Positions 10,704 through 22,526 of a DNA stretch of 64,000 nucleotides are shown piece after piece. The notes beneath the pieces were generated by a model. It saw only the letters and a list, made by a program, of their open reading frames with translations, was not told the origin of the DNA and did not search any database. Source of the stretch: Phymatolithon calcareum (Eukaryota > Rhodophyta > Florideophyceae > Hapalidiales); the NCBI GenBank assembly GCA_977006965.1, contig OZ345358.1, positions 2,170,001 through 2,234,000 of the forward strand. The letters run 5' to 3'. The stretch's first letter is position 1. The number at the start of each line of letters is the position of its first letter. Both the position numbers and the translations under genes were made by a program.

Positions 10704-11096
10704 TTATCCGTTTTTATGAATGGTGCTCATGTGCTTCCGCAAATGGGAACGCTGCTTGAAGTTAAAAGTACACAATCCACAGGAATGTTTTCTTTCGTTC
10801 ATGTGCACGTTAGAGATGTGACGCGTGAGCCCATCACGAAAGGCAAAAGTTTTGCCACAATGAGGACAAAGCTTGGTCCTCTTCTTGTCGTGCACACAGA
10901 CAACATGCTTGTTCAGGTTTCCACGTTCCTTGAAACACATTTCGCACATGGAACAATGAAACGGCTTAGTGGCTGCTGCGACTTTAATGCTCGGAAAGTC
11001 GGGAACACTTCTCGTTGTCGAGAATACTCCTATCGAAGTAGAATTGACAGAAGGGTTCAAAATAAATCGAATGTCTGACTTCTTGAGATGATCCAT
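10704..11096 (-). CDS. Three-finger C2H2 zinc-finger protein
   Basis: A 130-residue protein with three consecutive classical C2H2 fingers, expected to bind DNA or RNA in the nucleus. Ligands are finger 1 C48, C51, H64, H69; finger 2 C77, C80, H93, H98; finger 3 C106, C109, H122, H127. The spacing is C-x2-C-x12-H-x4-H in all three. The first 43 residues are Ser/Thr-rich with no known domain. The start used is the ATG at 11096; the open frame extends a little upstream without another ATG. The protein is short, so it may be the last exon of a longer factor or a domesticated or duplicated fragment. The inverted partial copy nearby (10390-10560) shows that the locus duplicates. Expression cannot be judged. 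Confidence 0.6.
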   Translation of the reverse strand: MDHLKKSDIRFILNPSVNSTSIGVFSTTRSVPDFPSIKVAAATKPFHCSMCEMCFKERGNLNKHVVCVHDKKRTKLCPHCGKTFAFRDGLTRHISNVHMNERKHSCGLCTFNFKQRSHLRKHMSTIHKNG

Positions 11097-14000
11097 ACTT
11101 GCTCGGTGCTTTGCGTCGGATCTCTGGTGCAAGACGTTGCTGAAGTGTTCTGGCGCTCTTGCTGCACTTATAGATCTTCATCAGGCGAATATATGAAATT
11201 CCACCTCTGCAAAGGGTATCCGCTTTCCTTCCGTGATGCGCGCGTCACGATCCGATTCGCTATGAACAATGAGGGTGACACGATTTTCGTAAATAAAACA
11301 GCCCACATCTCGCAGATAAGAATATTATCTGAGAGAACAATTCAAGAGCCTGATGAGCAAAAGAAGCATAAACTGCGTTGCTACCACAATAACAGTGGAA
11401 CTCCACGCGACTTGGAGGGAAGTGCCACGGTTCTGACCTAAAGGGGTGGTTGCATGGCCGTGGGCTCAGAAAAGAAACCGCGGGATAATGCATTGCGTTA
11501 GAGTGTACCGCTGGGCACACACAATGATAGATACAGTACCTTTGATTTCCTACGCGTATCTGAAGGAAAACACATCTTTACAAAAACCTTCACAAAATAA
11601 GTTGGCGCCGATCGCAAAATCGGAAAGGCGGTTCTATTGGTCTCAGCATGTTCCTTGCGAAAGCAATCTGATGATCGAAAGAGAGAATGTCCAGGCTCTA
11701 CGGTGTCTGGTTCGTCCCACGATATCTATCCATTTTCCAATTATGTATGGGCCGATACTTTTTACCAAAATGCTACCCTAAAACGTTGAGTCTATTAGTG
11801 CAACAACAGTGAACTGGAGCATGAGGGGAGTAAGGCCAGAGTAAGCTACATGATCTATTCAGTCGAAAGCCTCCTTGGCGTGTGCAAATGTGGATGCGAA
11901 CGTACATTGCTGCATTCGAAGTCAGAACCGTTGAGCCCGTACATGTCAAACGCCGAACGAATTAAAGGGTGCTCCACGACTGACACCAGGCTACTTCTTT
12001 ATTCGGAGACATGGACGCTTTATTTCCATGTGGGCGAAAGGGCATGGAGAGATCAGACATGTACATGGAGAACGTTGTTTTAAATACAAGGAAGGAGTGA
12101 CTGTTCACATGAACGTGCAGGACGGTGTTCGCTTTTTCAGTGCACCCAGATTCATTGCTGACAAGCTCATAGCGCAAGATGCTCCCAGTATGACACGGCA
12201 AGCCAATGTCATTCGGTCATGCCCGTCGCGAATGGCTACCGTAACTTCCAGATGCTACAAGAAGCGTATGGCTTATAACCTCCAATTGGTATCCAAGGTT
12301 TTAAAATTTGATGCGTGTCGAATTGACTTAGAGGTACTGTGGAGACCGCATATGTGGCAGTGCGTGTGGCAACTGCGTGTACTCTTATGAGAGAGATTTT
12401 GACTTGATTACAGCCTTCGGGATGTAGCACGTAACGGCTGAAAGATATAAAATTAGGATTCATCAAATATATTTGCTGCCTGTTAATGGCCACTGCAATA
12501 AGCCCCGCACGTGAAACAAAGCGCGCATTTGAGTTAGAGCACTCTTGGTCTGTGATATGCCGCGACGTGACGGGATGAAAGAGGCCGCAGAATGCACACC
12601 GTGTTCAACTATCCAACACCACGCAAGGTATTCATCATCATGTTGGTGATATAAGGGGGTCGAAGTTTCATCTCTTCGCCTTCTCTGCGCTGTCCTTAGC
12701 CCAGCAGGGTGTTCCTCCGTGTTTTCGGACATAAGGTGTAGAATAGCGAGCGAGACGGGTGCTTTCTTCATGCAATTAGTGTCTCTGATGGATATCATAT
12801 CGTAAACTTTTGGTCGCTAGAGATTGATAATTTCGACAGGTCCAACATGATGTTGTGCTCCCTTTAGCTATTGGGCTGCATGAACCGTATGCGCAGATCG
12901 GGAGTGAGGTTATTCAGAGCCGCCAAAGCCCGTCTCAAAATTCGTTGTGTGAAGTGCAGCCACGGCAGACTGTGGTGTCGTCCAGTGTGTCTCGAGTTTT
13001 GAGCTTTCTCGCAGTGCATATCAAAGTGTATTAACATCAAAGTTAGGGCTACGCGGACGGAAGCTGACCGTAGCACTCTAAATCTCTTTTTCAACTTGTC
13101 CTCACATGAAATTAGTACTACAGTAGTGCAGTTGCGGATCGCTCTGAAGGCGGGTTTGCATTCTATCGGAGAATTTAAAGACAGCTGGCTGTCCCTCTCC
13201 TCGTGGAGTTGAAATTCAAATTTGAAAAAAGCTCCCTAACAGTGATTACTCAGACACCAGCATATGGCAGCTCAGGGATTGGGGGGAAAGAATATAATGC
13301 GTTTTGGTTCCATATTTGCGCTTAGAGTTGTCTTGTGTGCCATGCTTGTTGCCCATGTGACCATAGGAGCATATAGGGAACGCTTTACAGCACAATATGT
13401 CTATTCAAGTCCGTTGACTGAATATTGATCTCCGTGAAACACGTGAAGGTCCAACCATTATGGTTGTTCCAGTGAGTCCGCGACTGCCGCTAAGAGAACT
13501 ATGATGAGCATCACCGAGATCGTTAAACAAAAATCACCACACGCGGATGTCAGGAATTGTATTCGTTCATACAGACGCAGGCAGTACGTCAAGCGATATC
13601 ACCTCAATCAGGAAGAGCACATTTGTTTGACTATATTAAGCCTCTATACTCTGTTGTCGACTGCATAGCTTGTTGTAATTTAAAGACTTCAGAATACTAG
13701 AAGCTGGAAAGCAGCAGCTCAACAAGTCACGACGAGGCAGGATGATCCACTCCAAGGGATGTTTAGAATGCCAACGAGGGCTCGATAATAATGAGACTTC
13801 CACTTTGTAGAAAAGAACTCCATGCTTTCTCAGAGCAGATACGTCTCGGTGAAAAATAGATCTCTCACTTGAGACTACATCACACTAAAATTCTATTCGA
13901 TGTTTTTTAAGTGAGCCAATCTAGGGCCGTATCAATTTTCGGAGCGGAGACAAAGTAATTCTCTAACAAGAGGACGGGTTTTGCCGATTCCACTACTACA

Positions 14001-16060
14001 CCAGAGTCCGAGGCACGGCAGGGAGTATCTCTAAAAACGCATTACCGTCAGTGTCACAGTCAAAGGAGGGGATTTCTAATTAAAAAAGGTTCAATATTTG
14101 CTTTATTCGTGACCAATGAATCCTTTTCGATTCCAGACTTTGGTTCAGTGCGCGATTTCCAAGGTCTGGGTATTGCGTGGCGTGGAATTTTCTTTCATAC
14201 TCGGAGATTCGTCTCTATTTATGCCTACCGATATCTGAAAACAGAGTCGTGGGCCCTTTCCGTTGTTCAGCCCCGTGAATATCCCAATTTGAAATATACC
14301 TTCCACGCTTCCTAGGAATGTCCCTCAAAAACAACCACAACATCACTTGTCGGACTTGACGCGGAACTCGGCACAGTATGATATGATGAAAAATTCTGGT
14401 GTTCAAAACGGCCCTGATTTTATTAGGTAAAAATAGAGCCGGACCACCAATATTAAAAAAATGCGCTACAGAGTTTGAGGCAGCTTCAGAATTGTTCTAT
14501 ATATTCTATTAGTCTGAGGGGACTGAGACGCCATCTTCAACTGCTGCACGTATTATCAAGCGTCTCTTAATTGATGCATTGTATCGCCATGTTGCGCCAC
14601 CTCAAAAAGTTCTCGTAAGAAGCCGCGTCGCTCTCCTGGGCTAGAACTGTTCGTCCATGAGAGCAGTGTGCATACCAGAGAGCCTCGCCGGAATTGTGTG
14701 GACACTGGCCCGAAGCATCCCCAGCTCCGTGTGCGTCACGTCTCTCTGACGTGAAATGGAATTTCCTTCCACGTCACATAAAGGCACGCGCTCTCTGTCA
14801 CACAACGACCTTACACTTGGCACTAGTAGCAGTTGAAGAATTTGGCCCAAGACCTGCGCTCCCTCCACGGAAAGTCCAGATATTCCCTCTGGAATATTCT
14901 AGTCAGAACTTTTCTGGGTCCCTCACCCAGACTTGTGACCATACACTTGTGAGTCCGTTCTCCATTATCTGCGTCCACAGCACCGATCGGTATCGCTTCC
15001 AATTCGAACCATGTGAACCTACCACGTTAAATATACGGATTTCCAGATTTCCATCTTGCCACTGAGCTCAATCGCCATAGAAGGTTGGCTCACAAAGGAA
15101 CACATACATTCATATTCACTCTTGGCCAAGAAAGAGTATCTTCCCTGCCCAGGAGGTCAAAGACCGTTTAATCCGCACTGTTTCTCGCGCCCACAAGCGG
15201 TGACTATAAACCCTAAACAATGAAATATGTTGAGTCCAGAGCAAAAGTGTTGCATATCGGTGCCTCCACCCTGGAAGTAGTGGTGATGTTTTTTGAAAGT
15301 TGCCAACGAACCCGCAGACGCATGGCGAAACTTTTCGAAGGCAGTACGGCCGTAGAAATGGTCTTTCTAGGTTGAATGGGGTGCGACATGACCTGCGAGG
15401 ATACCAAAATCTACCTCTGCCCCATACTCTACCCTGGAAGAGCGAACACTCAGCGACATAGTTAGAATATCACATACTTCACGATCTCAGCTAGCATGCT
15501 TAGCGCCATGCGAATTGTGAGATATTGCTGTCTGCAATGGTATGGATCTCGCTCCCTATCCGCGGTGGCGCTGTGTTGGCAATCCAGAGGAAAATCAAGC
15601 ATCTCTACCAATCGCCAGTAGAAAACGCTCACGACATCAACCTCAACTTCTTGTAATCTCATAGCTCTCTTGAAATTTAAAAGAATTAAATGGATCTGCA
15701 CTGCACCATGTGTTCACAGCACTAAATCTCTTTATGGTCCTTCTCCCTACGCCCAGGAACGGTCATACTGGCTCTAGATGCCCTGTTACTCATGGCGATC
15801 GAGCGACCGTCGGCAACGCACCTGAACATATGCTCGTTGGATTAGAGCCGCGAAACCTTCCCATCTTCAGCAGTCATTTGTTTCCGGTCTTCTCATTCTT
15901 CCGATCCAGCTCTAACTGCTCCACCTTCCCGTGGCAGCGGCAACCTACATGTCGGTTGCTTCGTACCTGGCATATGATCTATTTTCCTTACAGCACTCCT
16001 AGTTCTGTACAGGTAAGTGCGTTTCAGTTGGTTATTCGCGGTAACGCGCTGTAACAATAT
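11097..16060. other. About 5 kb with no recognisable gene
   Basis: Several open frames of 60-120 codons occur, but none shows a family motif, consistent composition or a repeat relationship. I found no transposon ends, tandem arrays or RNA genes. It could include decayed insertions too old to recognise by eye, or genes with small exons that I missed. Confidence 0.4.
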
Positions 16061-16069
16061 ACGTCTTCT

Positions 16070-16690
16070 AAACGGCGAAGAGGTTCAAGCCACAAAGAAT
16101 GACTTCGCATGAATGCAAACCAGAGAACCGTTTGATGAGGCGATGAAGCACACGCAGCCAGTCTGCGCTTCGATCAGCATTCCTGGAAAGGAAGGAGAGC
16201 GACTTGAATCGAAGAGGAAAAGGAAATTCCCATACCAGAAGAAAACAGAATTACCAGCAATCATTAAATATCCAAATTGAAACCTGAGGACCTGGCGATG
16301 CAGTACGCCTTAAGAAGATTTACTCAATTTTCTGATGGCGGAAAATTCGGAAATAAAGTCAGACAGGACATGGAGACTCTGGAGTGCAACTTGTTAGTCT
16401 AATGAACTCAAAGAAGGAGAAATATCGGTCACCAGGAAAGCACTAGATGAACTTTTGCTTTTCAGGAAAAACCTCATCGAGTGTATGCAGAATGAAGAAG
16501 GTCTGTAGTGACAATAAGAAGCTAAGCTTCGGAAACATTTAGTAAGAGTTTTAAGAAAGCGATTACATGCTATGAGCTCCGGCAGAAGACCAAACATAAG
16601 GCAAAAGCTACCCTAACGTGGGTTGCGCCTGCGGAAGCCTTGCCCCCATTTTCGTAAGACTGTGGGGCTTTTAAAAACAAACAAATCAAA
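16070..16690 (+). mobile_element. Decayed LINE family A 3' end
   Basis: Aligns with the end of the family A ORF ('REPFDEAMKH'-like and 'LESKRKRK'-like segments in shifting frames). It keeps the 3' tail motif at about 16637-16680, including GAAGCCTTGCCC and GTGGGGCTTTTAAA, followed by an A-rich end. Many substitutions and frameshifts make this the oldest of the five family A tails in the window. Confidence 0.8.
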
Positions 16691-16699
16691 AAAATATTC

Positions 16700-18283
16700 T
16701 CCTCCTCCAATAGGTTCAACACGAAGTAAGTTCTGGTTTTTTTAAAGCCTTTGATGAAAAAGCTGTCCCCCTTCGATTATTAGGGAGTTACCTCGAGGTC
16801 TGGGGAAGTGCTTTGAGTCCTCTGAAGAAGTGGGAGTTTTTATTTAAAAGTTACCAACGCATCTGCAAACGCTTGGGCATGAATAGTTGCCGTAGCTGTT
16901 TTGCGTTCAGGACACTTCTCTTTGGATTCTCAACTCCACATAATCACACAAGACGACTGGGAAGAATGACATTGCTGTTGGGACACGTCAGTCATGCATT
17001 CTGAAGTCGGAAAATCATCTGAATAGCTCTAGGATGTTCCTACGCAGATTCTCACATCCTGAAAGATTCCAAGAACTCTCGTTCATCCGTGAGGGCCAAG
17101 ACCACGAATGAGCTCGTGTCAGTTCCATGATTGAGATAGTTCAGTGCGACCTAAAAGTGTTCCTGTCCATACATTGCCTATATACTACTGCTTTCATTGT
17201 TGACTCTGGCCACGTACCACAGAGAATAGTCAGCACATGATCTCGAAAGCTGCAGAAAGGGCATGTTTAAGACCATTGAAGAGGTCAAGAAGTCATGTAC
17301 AGAAGCTTCTCTAATGCAATTTAAACCTTCCTCACCCGTATTGGCTTGCCGTTTATTTCGCGAAGCTCTTCAAATGGGTGTAATTTCTGCCGGGACAAGC
17401 TCATTCATCGCAACCGTCGATAGCCCTCTGTTTTCATACGAGCTGGATTGCTTAACGATGGACAAACATGATCGCTCGATATATATCTGGTGTCATCCCA
17501 GCCAAGTTAGTTTGAACACTGACACTGTTGAATCTGAAAGACGCGCTTGGGTACTCGGCAAGGCTCGGAAACGAGGGAAGCAGAATTCGTCCCACTCGCG
17601 TGCCGTGAGACTGCCTCAAGACTGGGGCTGTACTTATGGCTGGCATATAACGCGCGGCTTCCAGGAGATCCTTGCCTCATATAGTTCGGGCAGGACTGGT
17701 TTGGACCGAGATCCAGGGATGTGACCCATCACGCGCACTATGATACCGCCTACGTCCACTTTCCGGACCGCTGTAACGGTCCGCAGTGCACTGTTCGTGA
17801 TCTGCGCTAATTTTCCATCTGGTAGGGATCTATGTTAAAAATTTTCCAAAATATACAAGTGTATCATAGCTTATCCTCAACAGCCAATGACGATGCGCCG
17901 GGTGTGCCCGGTATGTATAGTTACCGTTCACTCTTTTCCCGATTCGCATCCCTTGTCCCGTTCACATCGGCATTGGATGCGACTGCGCGCCTTCAAACGG
18001 GACAAAATGCGGCGGGAAGGCTGCAAAGTGGATCGTGCTGTGCGTGGCGATACATCAAAGAAGATGCCCTTTCCGATATTTTGCATATCTATCCGTTTAA
18101 TCTGAACGCCTGCAATCTGCCCTGAATAACACGGCCAGCATCAACTTGGCTCCAGCGCACTAGCGCGCAGCACAAAACTGCTCTCGTCTCTCCCGCGCGT
18201 TGTACACCCCGCAGTCCTTGATTGATTCCTTTCGTCTTCGCGCTGGGCGTCTCACCGCGACAAGCAAGACTTACTATCCGATT
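16700..18283. other. No convincing gene; upstream of bZIP gene
   Basis: One open frame from an ATG at 17263 to 17724 (153 codons) has no recognised motif and reads like chance or decayed sequence. About 17880-18280 becomes more GC-rich and probably holds the promoter and 5' leader of the bZIP gene. No TATA element is clear. Confidence 0.35.
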
Positions 18284-19033
18284 ATGGGCTGCGGCAACGG
18301 CAGCGGTAGTGGCATTGGCAGCGCCGGTGGTAGCGGCAGCGGAAGCGGCAGCGACCGTTCGCTCGGCGTGTCGCCCTCCATTGCAAAGAAAGGCAAGGGG
18401 AAAGGCGGGCGGAAGGCCGCTAACTCACAGATGACAGAGGAAGAGCGTCGACAGGAGCGCATTCTGAAGAACCGAGTCTCCGCCATGAAAAGTCTGCAGA
18501 AGAAGAAGCGCTACACTGATGATCTCGAACAGCGCGCTAAGATCCTTTCGTCGCAGAATCATGACCTCAAGACCAAGATTTACGCCCTGCTCGCCCGTCT
18601 GACGCAGGCTGGATACACTCTCAATACGCCGTACGAACGCGCAGATGTCGCGTACTACAACTCCAATGCAGATCATCTGCTTCAGCAGTTGCTGGCAAAT
18701 TTCCGCTACCACACCGCCTATCAGCATGCTCCGCAGCCGAACTACATGCCGCATCCGGCACACCAGCCACCGCACCAACCATCGCACCAGCAGCCGCAGC
18801 ACGCGCCTCCTGGGCGCCCGCGCGCGGCCGCGTGCGGCTCACATATGCCGACTTCGTCGGGGCCCGTTGCGCCTCCGCCATCAACTCATGCCACTCAGGG
18901 GTCTCCACCAATGCCGCCGCATGTGCCACAGCATGTACCTTCCGGTGCATCTCTGGACGACGTTGATCACATCGGCGAATCGTTTCTTGCTGATGCCGCT
19001 CTCGGCGTCGAGTTCGACGTTCCTGAGCTTTGA
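18284..19033 (+). CDS. bZIP transcription factor with altered basic region
   Basis: A 249-residue nuclear DNA-binding protein, single exon. Residues 2-25 form a Gly/Ser repeat, 31-45 are Lys/Gly-rich, and about 52-106 form the bZIP domain. The basic region contains 'ILKNRVSAMKSLQKKKRY'. Taking Asn63 as the invariant Asn, the family rule N-x7-R-x9-L is kept in spacing, with zipper leucines at 81, 88, 95 and 102. The expected Arg at 71 is Leu, an unusual loss of a DNA-contacting residue. The C-terminal half is His/Pro/Gln-rich (about 155-225) and ends in an acidic segment, typical of activation regions. The start is the first ATG in frame at 18284. The opposite strand carries long shadow frames that are not genes. 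Target genes are unknown. Confidence 0.8.
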   Translation: MGCGNGSGSGIGSAGGSGSGSGSDRSLGVSPSIAKKGKGKGGRKAANSQMTEEERRQERILKNRVSAMKSLQKKKRYTDDLEQRAKILSSQNHDLKTKIYALLARLTQAGYTLNTPYERADVAYYNSNADHLLQQLLANFRYHTAYQHAPQPNYMPHPAHQPPHQPSHQQPQHAPPGRPRAAACGSHMPTSSGPVAPPPSTHATQGSPPMPPHVPQHVPSGASLDDVDHIGESFLADAALGVEFDVPEL

Positions 19034-20034
19034 TCCATACCCACATTGCTGAACGACTCCTTAACTTATTACTAACGCCTTCCTGACTTCTCACTCCTGA
19101 GTTAGCCGCCGGACGCATTCCTTCAGTTTTTGCTCCATGTTGCGCAAGCGATTCCGTTGTTCAAAGAGGCTTGATGCGTAAGCAGCTAACACTTGCTCTT
19201 CTTGAGTCAACTTGCTGCCTCTCTGACTGTTATATACATCACCAACCGTCCTTTCCCACACTTAACTTGCGTCCCGCCCTGTACGGGAAGATGTCAAGGA
19301 CATTGCGTATTGACGCTAAACTTTGCTCTGAGTATCGCATCTTCGCCGAGCGGGAACCAATTGCTTCGCCACATGCACTCATTCAGTCGCAGCTCTCAAG
19401 GCGCTGGTTCGTGATTTGGAATATATCGCTGCATTTGCCATTTTAGTTATCTCCGCCGATAGACCATTGTATTAAAAATTGCAATGCTTTTCTTTCTTCA
19501 TCAAGAACGTGGAACTCAAGCTCCCCTTGAACTCCGGGCGGTCGCCTCTCCTGCACTTACCAATTTTGCCCACTCGCCTTGCTCACTGTGGAAAATCCCC
19601 GCGAGCAGTTGCTCGAGTCAAACAGACCACCATTCAACTCAACACAAATCAAGCAGGATACAAAAAAAACCGATGTGCTCCCAGGCCGTTGAGCACCGTT
19701 GACGTCGTAAATGATGGAGAAAAAACATGGTGTGTGTCGAAACAAAAGATCGATCAGCCGCGCATTCGGTTTGCGCCGAGGGAACTGCTCTCGACCCCAT
19801 GCGACTCTCTACAGCGCATGATTAAAGCCGTTATCGGCATGATGTGAGCCGTCGAGACGTCCAGCCGGCGCTATAGTCTGTATCGGCTTTCGCGAAATGC
19901 ATCCTCTCGGGGGTGCATACCCTGTGAACGAATACCAGAAATGCAATTAAAATTTGCACGCTCGAATTGCAACAGCTACCACATAACACACACGGCACCA
20001 CGTTGGGCCGTGCGAGGCGCCGAAACTAACAGGC
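19034..20034. other. Intergenic region, no gene seen
   Basis: The sequence between two plus-strand genes. It should contain the 3' end of the bZIP transcript and the promoter of the elongin-B-like gene. Open frames up to about 120 codons show no motif. Confidence 0.5.
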
Positions 20035-20448
20035 ATGTGTGCTCAATTCGGACATGTGCGCGTAAAGCGCGAGAAAACGACAGCCTTCGTGGTCGTGGAC
20101 GTCGACGGGGGCGCCACTGGACGAAACCTCCTGGACGGTGCGGCGCATGCATTCGGCGTACCCGCGGACAGGTTACGCCTTTTGCGCTCCGGCGATGCAT
20201 ATATTGAAATCGACGAGAAGAAAACGCTTGCGGCCCAGGAAATTAGAAATGATGATGTGGTGTGCGCGATATTCCAAAACGAAGACGGTACCTGGGAAAA
20301 ACCTTCCATTTCCGTCCCGCAGCTCGTGCCCTCGTTGCGAGGCCCGCCCGTACCGCCACCACCTGCAAAGTCCTCCGCTGGTTCCGCGGACGCGGGACGG
20401 AAGGGCGGTGGATCGCGTCGGTTCGGACGCTCCGGTGGTCGGTCGTAG
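20035..20448 (+). CDS. Elongin-B-like ubiquitin-fold protein
   Basis: A 137-residue single-exon protein resembling elongin B, the ubiquitin-like adaptor that pairs with elongin C in cullin ubiquitin ligases and in elongin. The opening strand 'VRVKREKTTAFVVV' corresponds to the family's 'RRHKTTIF'-type start. A short helix ('GRNLLDGAAHAFGVPADRLR') and a 'L.. .EI.NDDVVCAIFQ' strand follow. 'GTWEKPSIS' near 85-93 parallels the elongin B C-terminal extension. The last 40 residues are Pro-rich, then Gly/Arg/Ser-rich, which is not typical and may be lineage-specific. The start is the only ATG that keeps the first beta strand. It converges on the proteasome gene with 143 bp between stops. A generic ubiquitin-like protein is the alternative. 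Confidence 0.6.
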   Translation: MCAQFGHVRVKREKTTAFVVVDVDGGATGRNLLDGAAHAFGVPADRLRLLRSGDAYIEIDEKKTLAAQEIRNDDVVCAIFQNEDGTWEKPSISVPQLVPSLRGPPVPPPPAKSSAGSADAGRKGGGSRRFGRSGGRS

Positions 20449-20591
20449 CGCTGCGAACGAGCTGGATGGAAACAGGAATTAAATGCATATTTCCATGTAC
20501 TTTTACTTAGTTTTCTTTCCATATTGGGAGGTTCTAAATATCGAAGGAACGAACGGCGAGAGTTACAGTTTGCGTTTGAAGTATAAGCTAC

Positions 20592-21320
20592 TCAGAGCCG
20601 CGCAATGCATTTCTTGAGCTCAGCAGAATCGTAAATCCTGAACTTGCCTGTATCCACAGTGACAGCGGCAAGCTCCACATTGGTCCCATCAAGCTTCTCC
20701 TCCATGACCTGCTTCAGCGTGCGTAGTGCAAGCGTCTCCGCCTCCTGGAGCGTCATACTCGACGCATAACTCTCCTGCAGAGCGGTTTGAGCGCCCTCCG
20801 AGCCTGCACCAATGGCCTTTGCCTTCCACTTCACGTAGGTGCCGCTAGGGTCGGTGTGATGCAATGATGGTCCGTTCTCGTCGATAGCCGCGATGAGCAA
20901 CGCCACGCCGAACGGACGACTCATGGCGTCCTCGTCCCGTCCGTCTTCGCCGAAACGGAGCGCGAGGTCGCAGAGCGCCTGCGTGCACGCCTCAGCGGTC
21001 ATGGGTTCGTCGTACGTGAAACGATGCTGCTGTGTCTCGACGCGCGCGTGGTCGATGAGCGTGCGGGCATCCGCGGTCAAACCGGACATGGCGCAACCGA
21101 TGTGGTCATCGATTTCCATGATCTTCTCCACGGATGAAGGGACGAGAAGAGTGGACGTCAGACGCTTCTCCACGGCGATCACGACACCATCGGATACCTG
21201 CACGCCGACGGCAGTGGAGCCTAGCTTGATAGCCTCAATTGCGTACTCGACCTGGAATAGACGGCCTTCCGGGGAAAAGGTGTTGATGCCGCGATCGTAC
21301 TCAGAACGTGTGAGAAACAT
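20592..21320 (-). CDS. PSMA5: 20S proteasome alpha-5 subunit
   Basis: A 242-residue structural alpha subunit of the 20S core, which forms the outer gating ring in cytosol and nucleus. The proteasome alpha signature starts at residue 6 ('[20 protein letters not shown]'). It continues with '[14 protein letters not shown]', '[14 protein letters not shown]' and '[10 protein letters not shown]', which identify alpha-5 rather than other alphas. Length matches the family (about 241). The open frame extends 53 codons upstream, but the ATG at 21320 gives the normal N-terminus, and the upstream residues have no counterpart in the family. No intron is needed. It converges with the elongin-B-like gene on the plus strand. 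Confidence 0.95.
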   Translation of the reverse strand: MFLTRSEYDRGINTFSPEGRLFQVEYAIEAIKLGSTAVGVQVSDGVVIAVEKRLTSTLLVPSSVEKIMEIDDHIGCAMSGLTADARTLIDHARVETQQHRFTYDEPMTAEACTQALCDLALRFGEDGRDEDAMSRPFGVALLIAAIDENGPSLHHTDPSGTYVKWKAKAIGAGSEGAQTALQESYASSMTLQEAETLALRTLKQVMEEKLDGTNVELAAVTVDTGKFRIYDSAELKKCIARL

Positions 21321-21791
21321 CTTACGGTGCTGCGCTAGCAAGGTGGCGCTGAGGTGGGGATCTGACTCCCGCGGTTGCAGCCAGAGAGGTTGGGTAAGGT
21401 GAGCAATCCGGTTGCTGGAGCCAAGCTCTCCAGTGGATCGAAACGTGTAAGTGACAGGTGGCAAACAATTTAGTTCCACGCAAAAGTATGATGCTTTAGA
21501 TGTTCAGTTATTTCTCGGGCATATAATATGCGTGTGAGATATCCTCAATAACCAAAATTTGTAGTCAAAACCCAAAATCGGGACTGTTCCCAAAACGCAC
21601 ATCGACATTGGCACTCTTCTCCTCACTAATTTGCGCCACCCCCTCTCCTTCCCTCTAAGCATTTCTCACGCCGTAGCCCATCGCAGGACATATCCGACCG
21701 CCACGAACACAAAGAAGCACTGCACGGCCCCCTTCCCCTGCGTCCCTGCGACGTGAACGATAGGCACTGCGACACAAAACAAACACCACGG
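21321..21791. promoter_or_regulatory. Upstream region of the proteasome gene
   Basis: The 471 bp between the proteasome ATG and the stop of the Ala-rich gene, both on the minus strand, must hold the proteasome promoter. It is CT-rich around 21600-21730 on the plus strand. I see no defined element. Confidence 0.35.
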
Positions 21792-22526
21792 TCAGCGTAT
21801 ATTCCGTGTCCTCCGCTTTTGCACTCGCCCCCTTCTCACACTCAACCTACCGATGTGCATCCCCAAATCGCAGATCCATCCTGCGACTTTCGCCTTCCAC
21901 CCCGCCCTGGGAGCCCCGTTCGCAATCTCCCCGGCCGGCAACGCCTCGCCTTTCACCCGTAAGGCCTGAAAATAAAGATTCACAGCGTCCCCAATAGCCA
22001 AATTGCGCGCCTCAAATTCAAAAACACCGTCCTCCTCCCCGACGCGCGCGTCCCACCCCGCGTCGCGCATAGCCGTGACAAACTCCGGTCCAGCGGGGAG
22101 CAGTTCCTCTGCTCGCACACGCCACACGACATTGTGCGCCAGCGTCGCCGCGCGTGCCGCAGCCCCAGCGCCGGCCGCTGCGCCCGTACCCATCGCTCGA
22201 CCGCCGAGTCTCCCAGAACTGGATAACGGTGGCAGAAGCGGTGCTTCAACAGCACGAACGAGCGCGCCGCGTGCGGCACGCTCGATTTCCGCATGCGCAC
22301 GAGCACGCGCCGCATCCTTTGCGGCCACGAATTGCGCCAATTGCGCGCATGGTGGTAGCCGTGTGGTTTCGTCAAAGGCAAATGCCCCGGCGTCGACGCC
22401 GGGAGGAAGGGGGGCACCTAATGAGACTGCAGAGAGTGCGGCCACGTCCGAGGCAGTTCCGGTGCCGCGTGCCCAGCGCGCGGCGGCAGCGTGAAACGCC
22501 GCTGGCACGGCCGCGCCGTCCGCCAT
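21792..22526 (-). CDS. Ala-rich protein of unknown function
   Basis: A 244-residue single-exon frame starting at ATG 22526 and ending with a basic tail. Composition is strongly Ala-rich (runs near 1-20, 70-90 and 110-130) with high GC, matching the neighbouring proteasome gene rather than the surrounding repeats. That supports it as real coding sequence. Residues about 133-205 look like a compact alpha/beta domain: 'VVWRVRAEELLPAGPEFVTA', then 'GVFEFEARNLAIGDAVNLYF'. There is no signal peptide, membrane segment or catalytic motif I recognise. Opposite-strand frames are shadows caused by GC bias. The function is unknown. Confidence 0.6.
   Translation of the reverse strand: MADGAAVPAAFHAAAARWARGTGTASDVAALSAVSLGAPLPPGVDAGAFAFDETTRLPPCAQLAQFVAAKDAARARAHAEIERAARGALVRAVEAPLLPPLSSSGRLGGRAMGTGAAAGAGAAARAATLAHNVVWRVRAEELLPAGPEFVTAMRDAGWDARVGEEDGVFEFEARNLAIGDAVNLYFQALRVKGEALPAGEIANGAPRAGWKAKVAGWICDLGMHIGRLSVRRGRVQKRRTRNIR

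Noticed and set aside
15990-16030. A GTAAGT splice donor ending an exon
   Set aside because: The upstream frame has no recognisable protein character and no matching acceptor exon was found.
17263-17724. A 153-codon open frame as a gene
   Set aside because: No motif, neutral composition, no supporting context. Listed only within the gene-free stretch.
18621-19118. A 165-codon minus-strand frame over the bZIP gene
   Set aside because: An antisense shadow in GC-rich coding DNA. Arg/Ala-rich with no domain.
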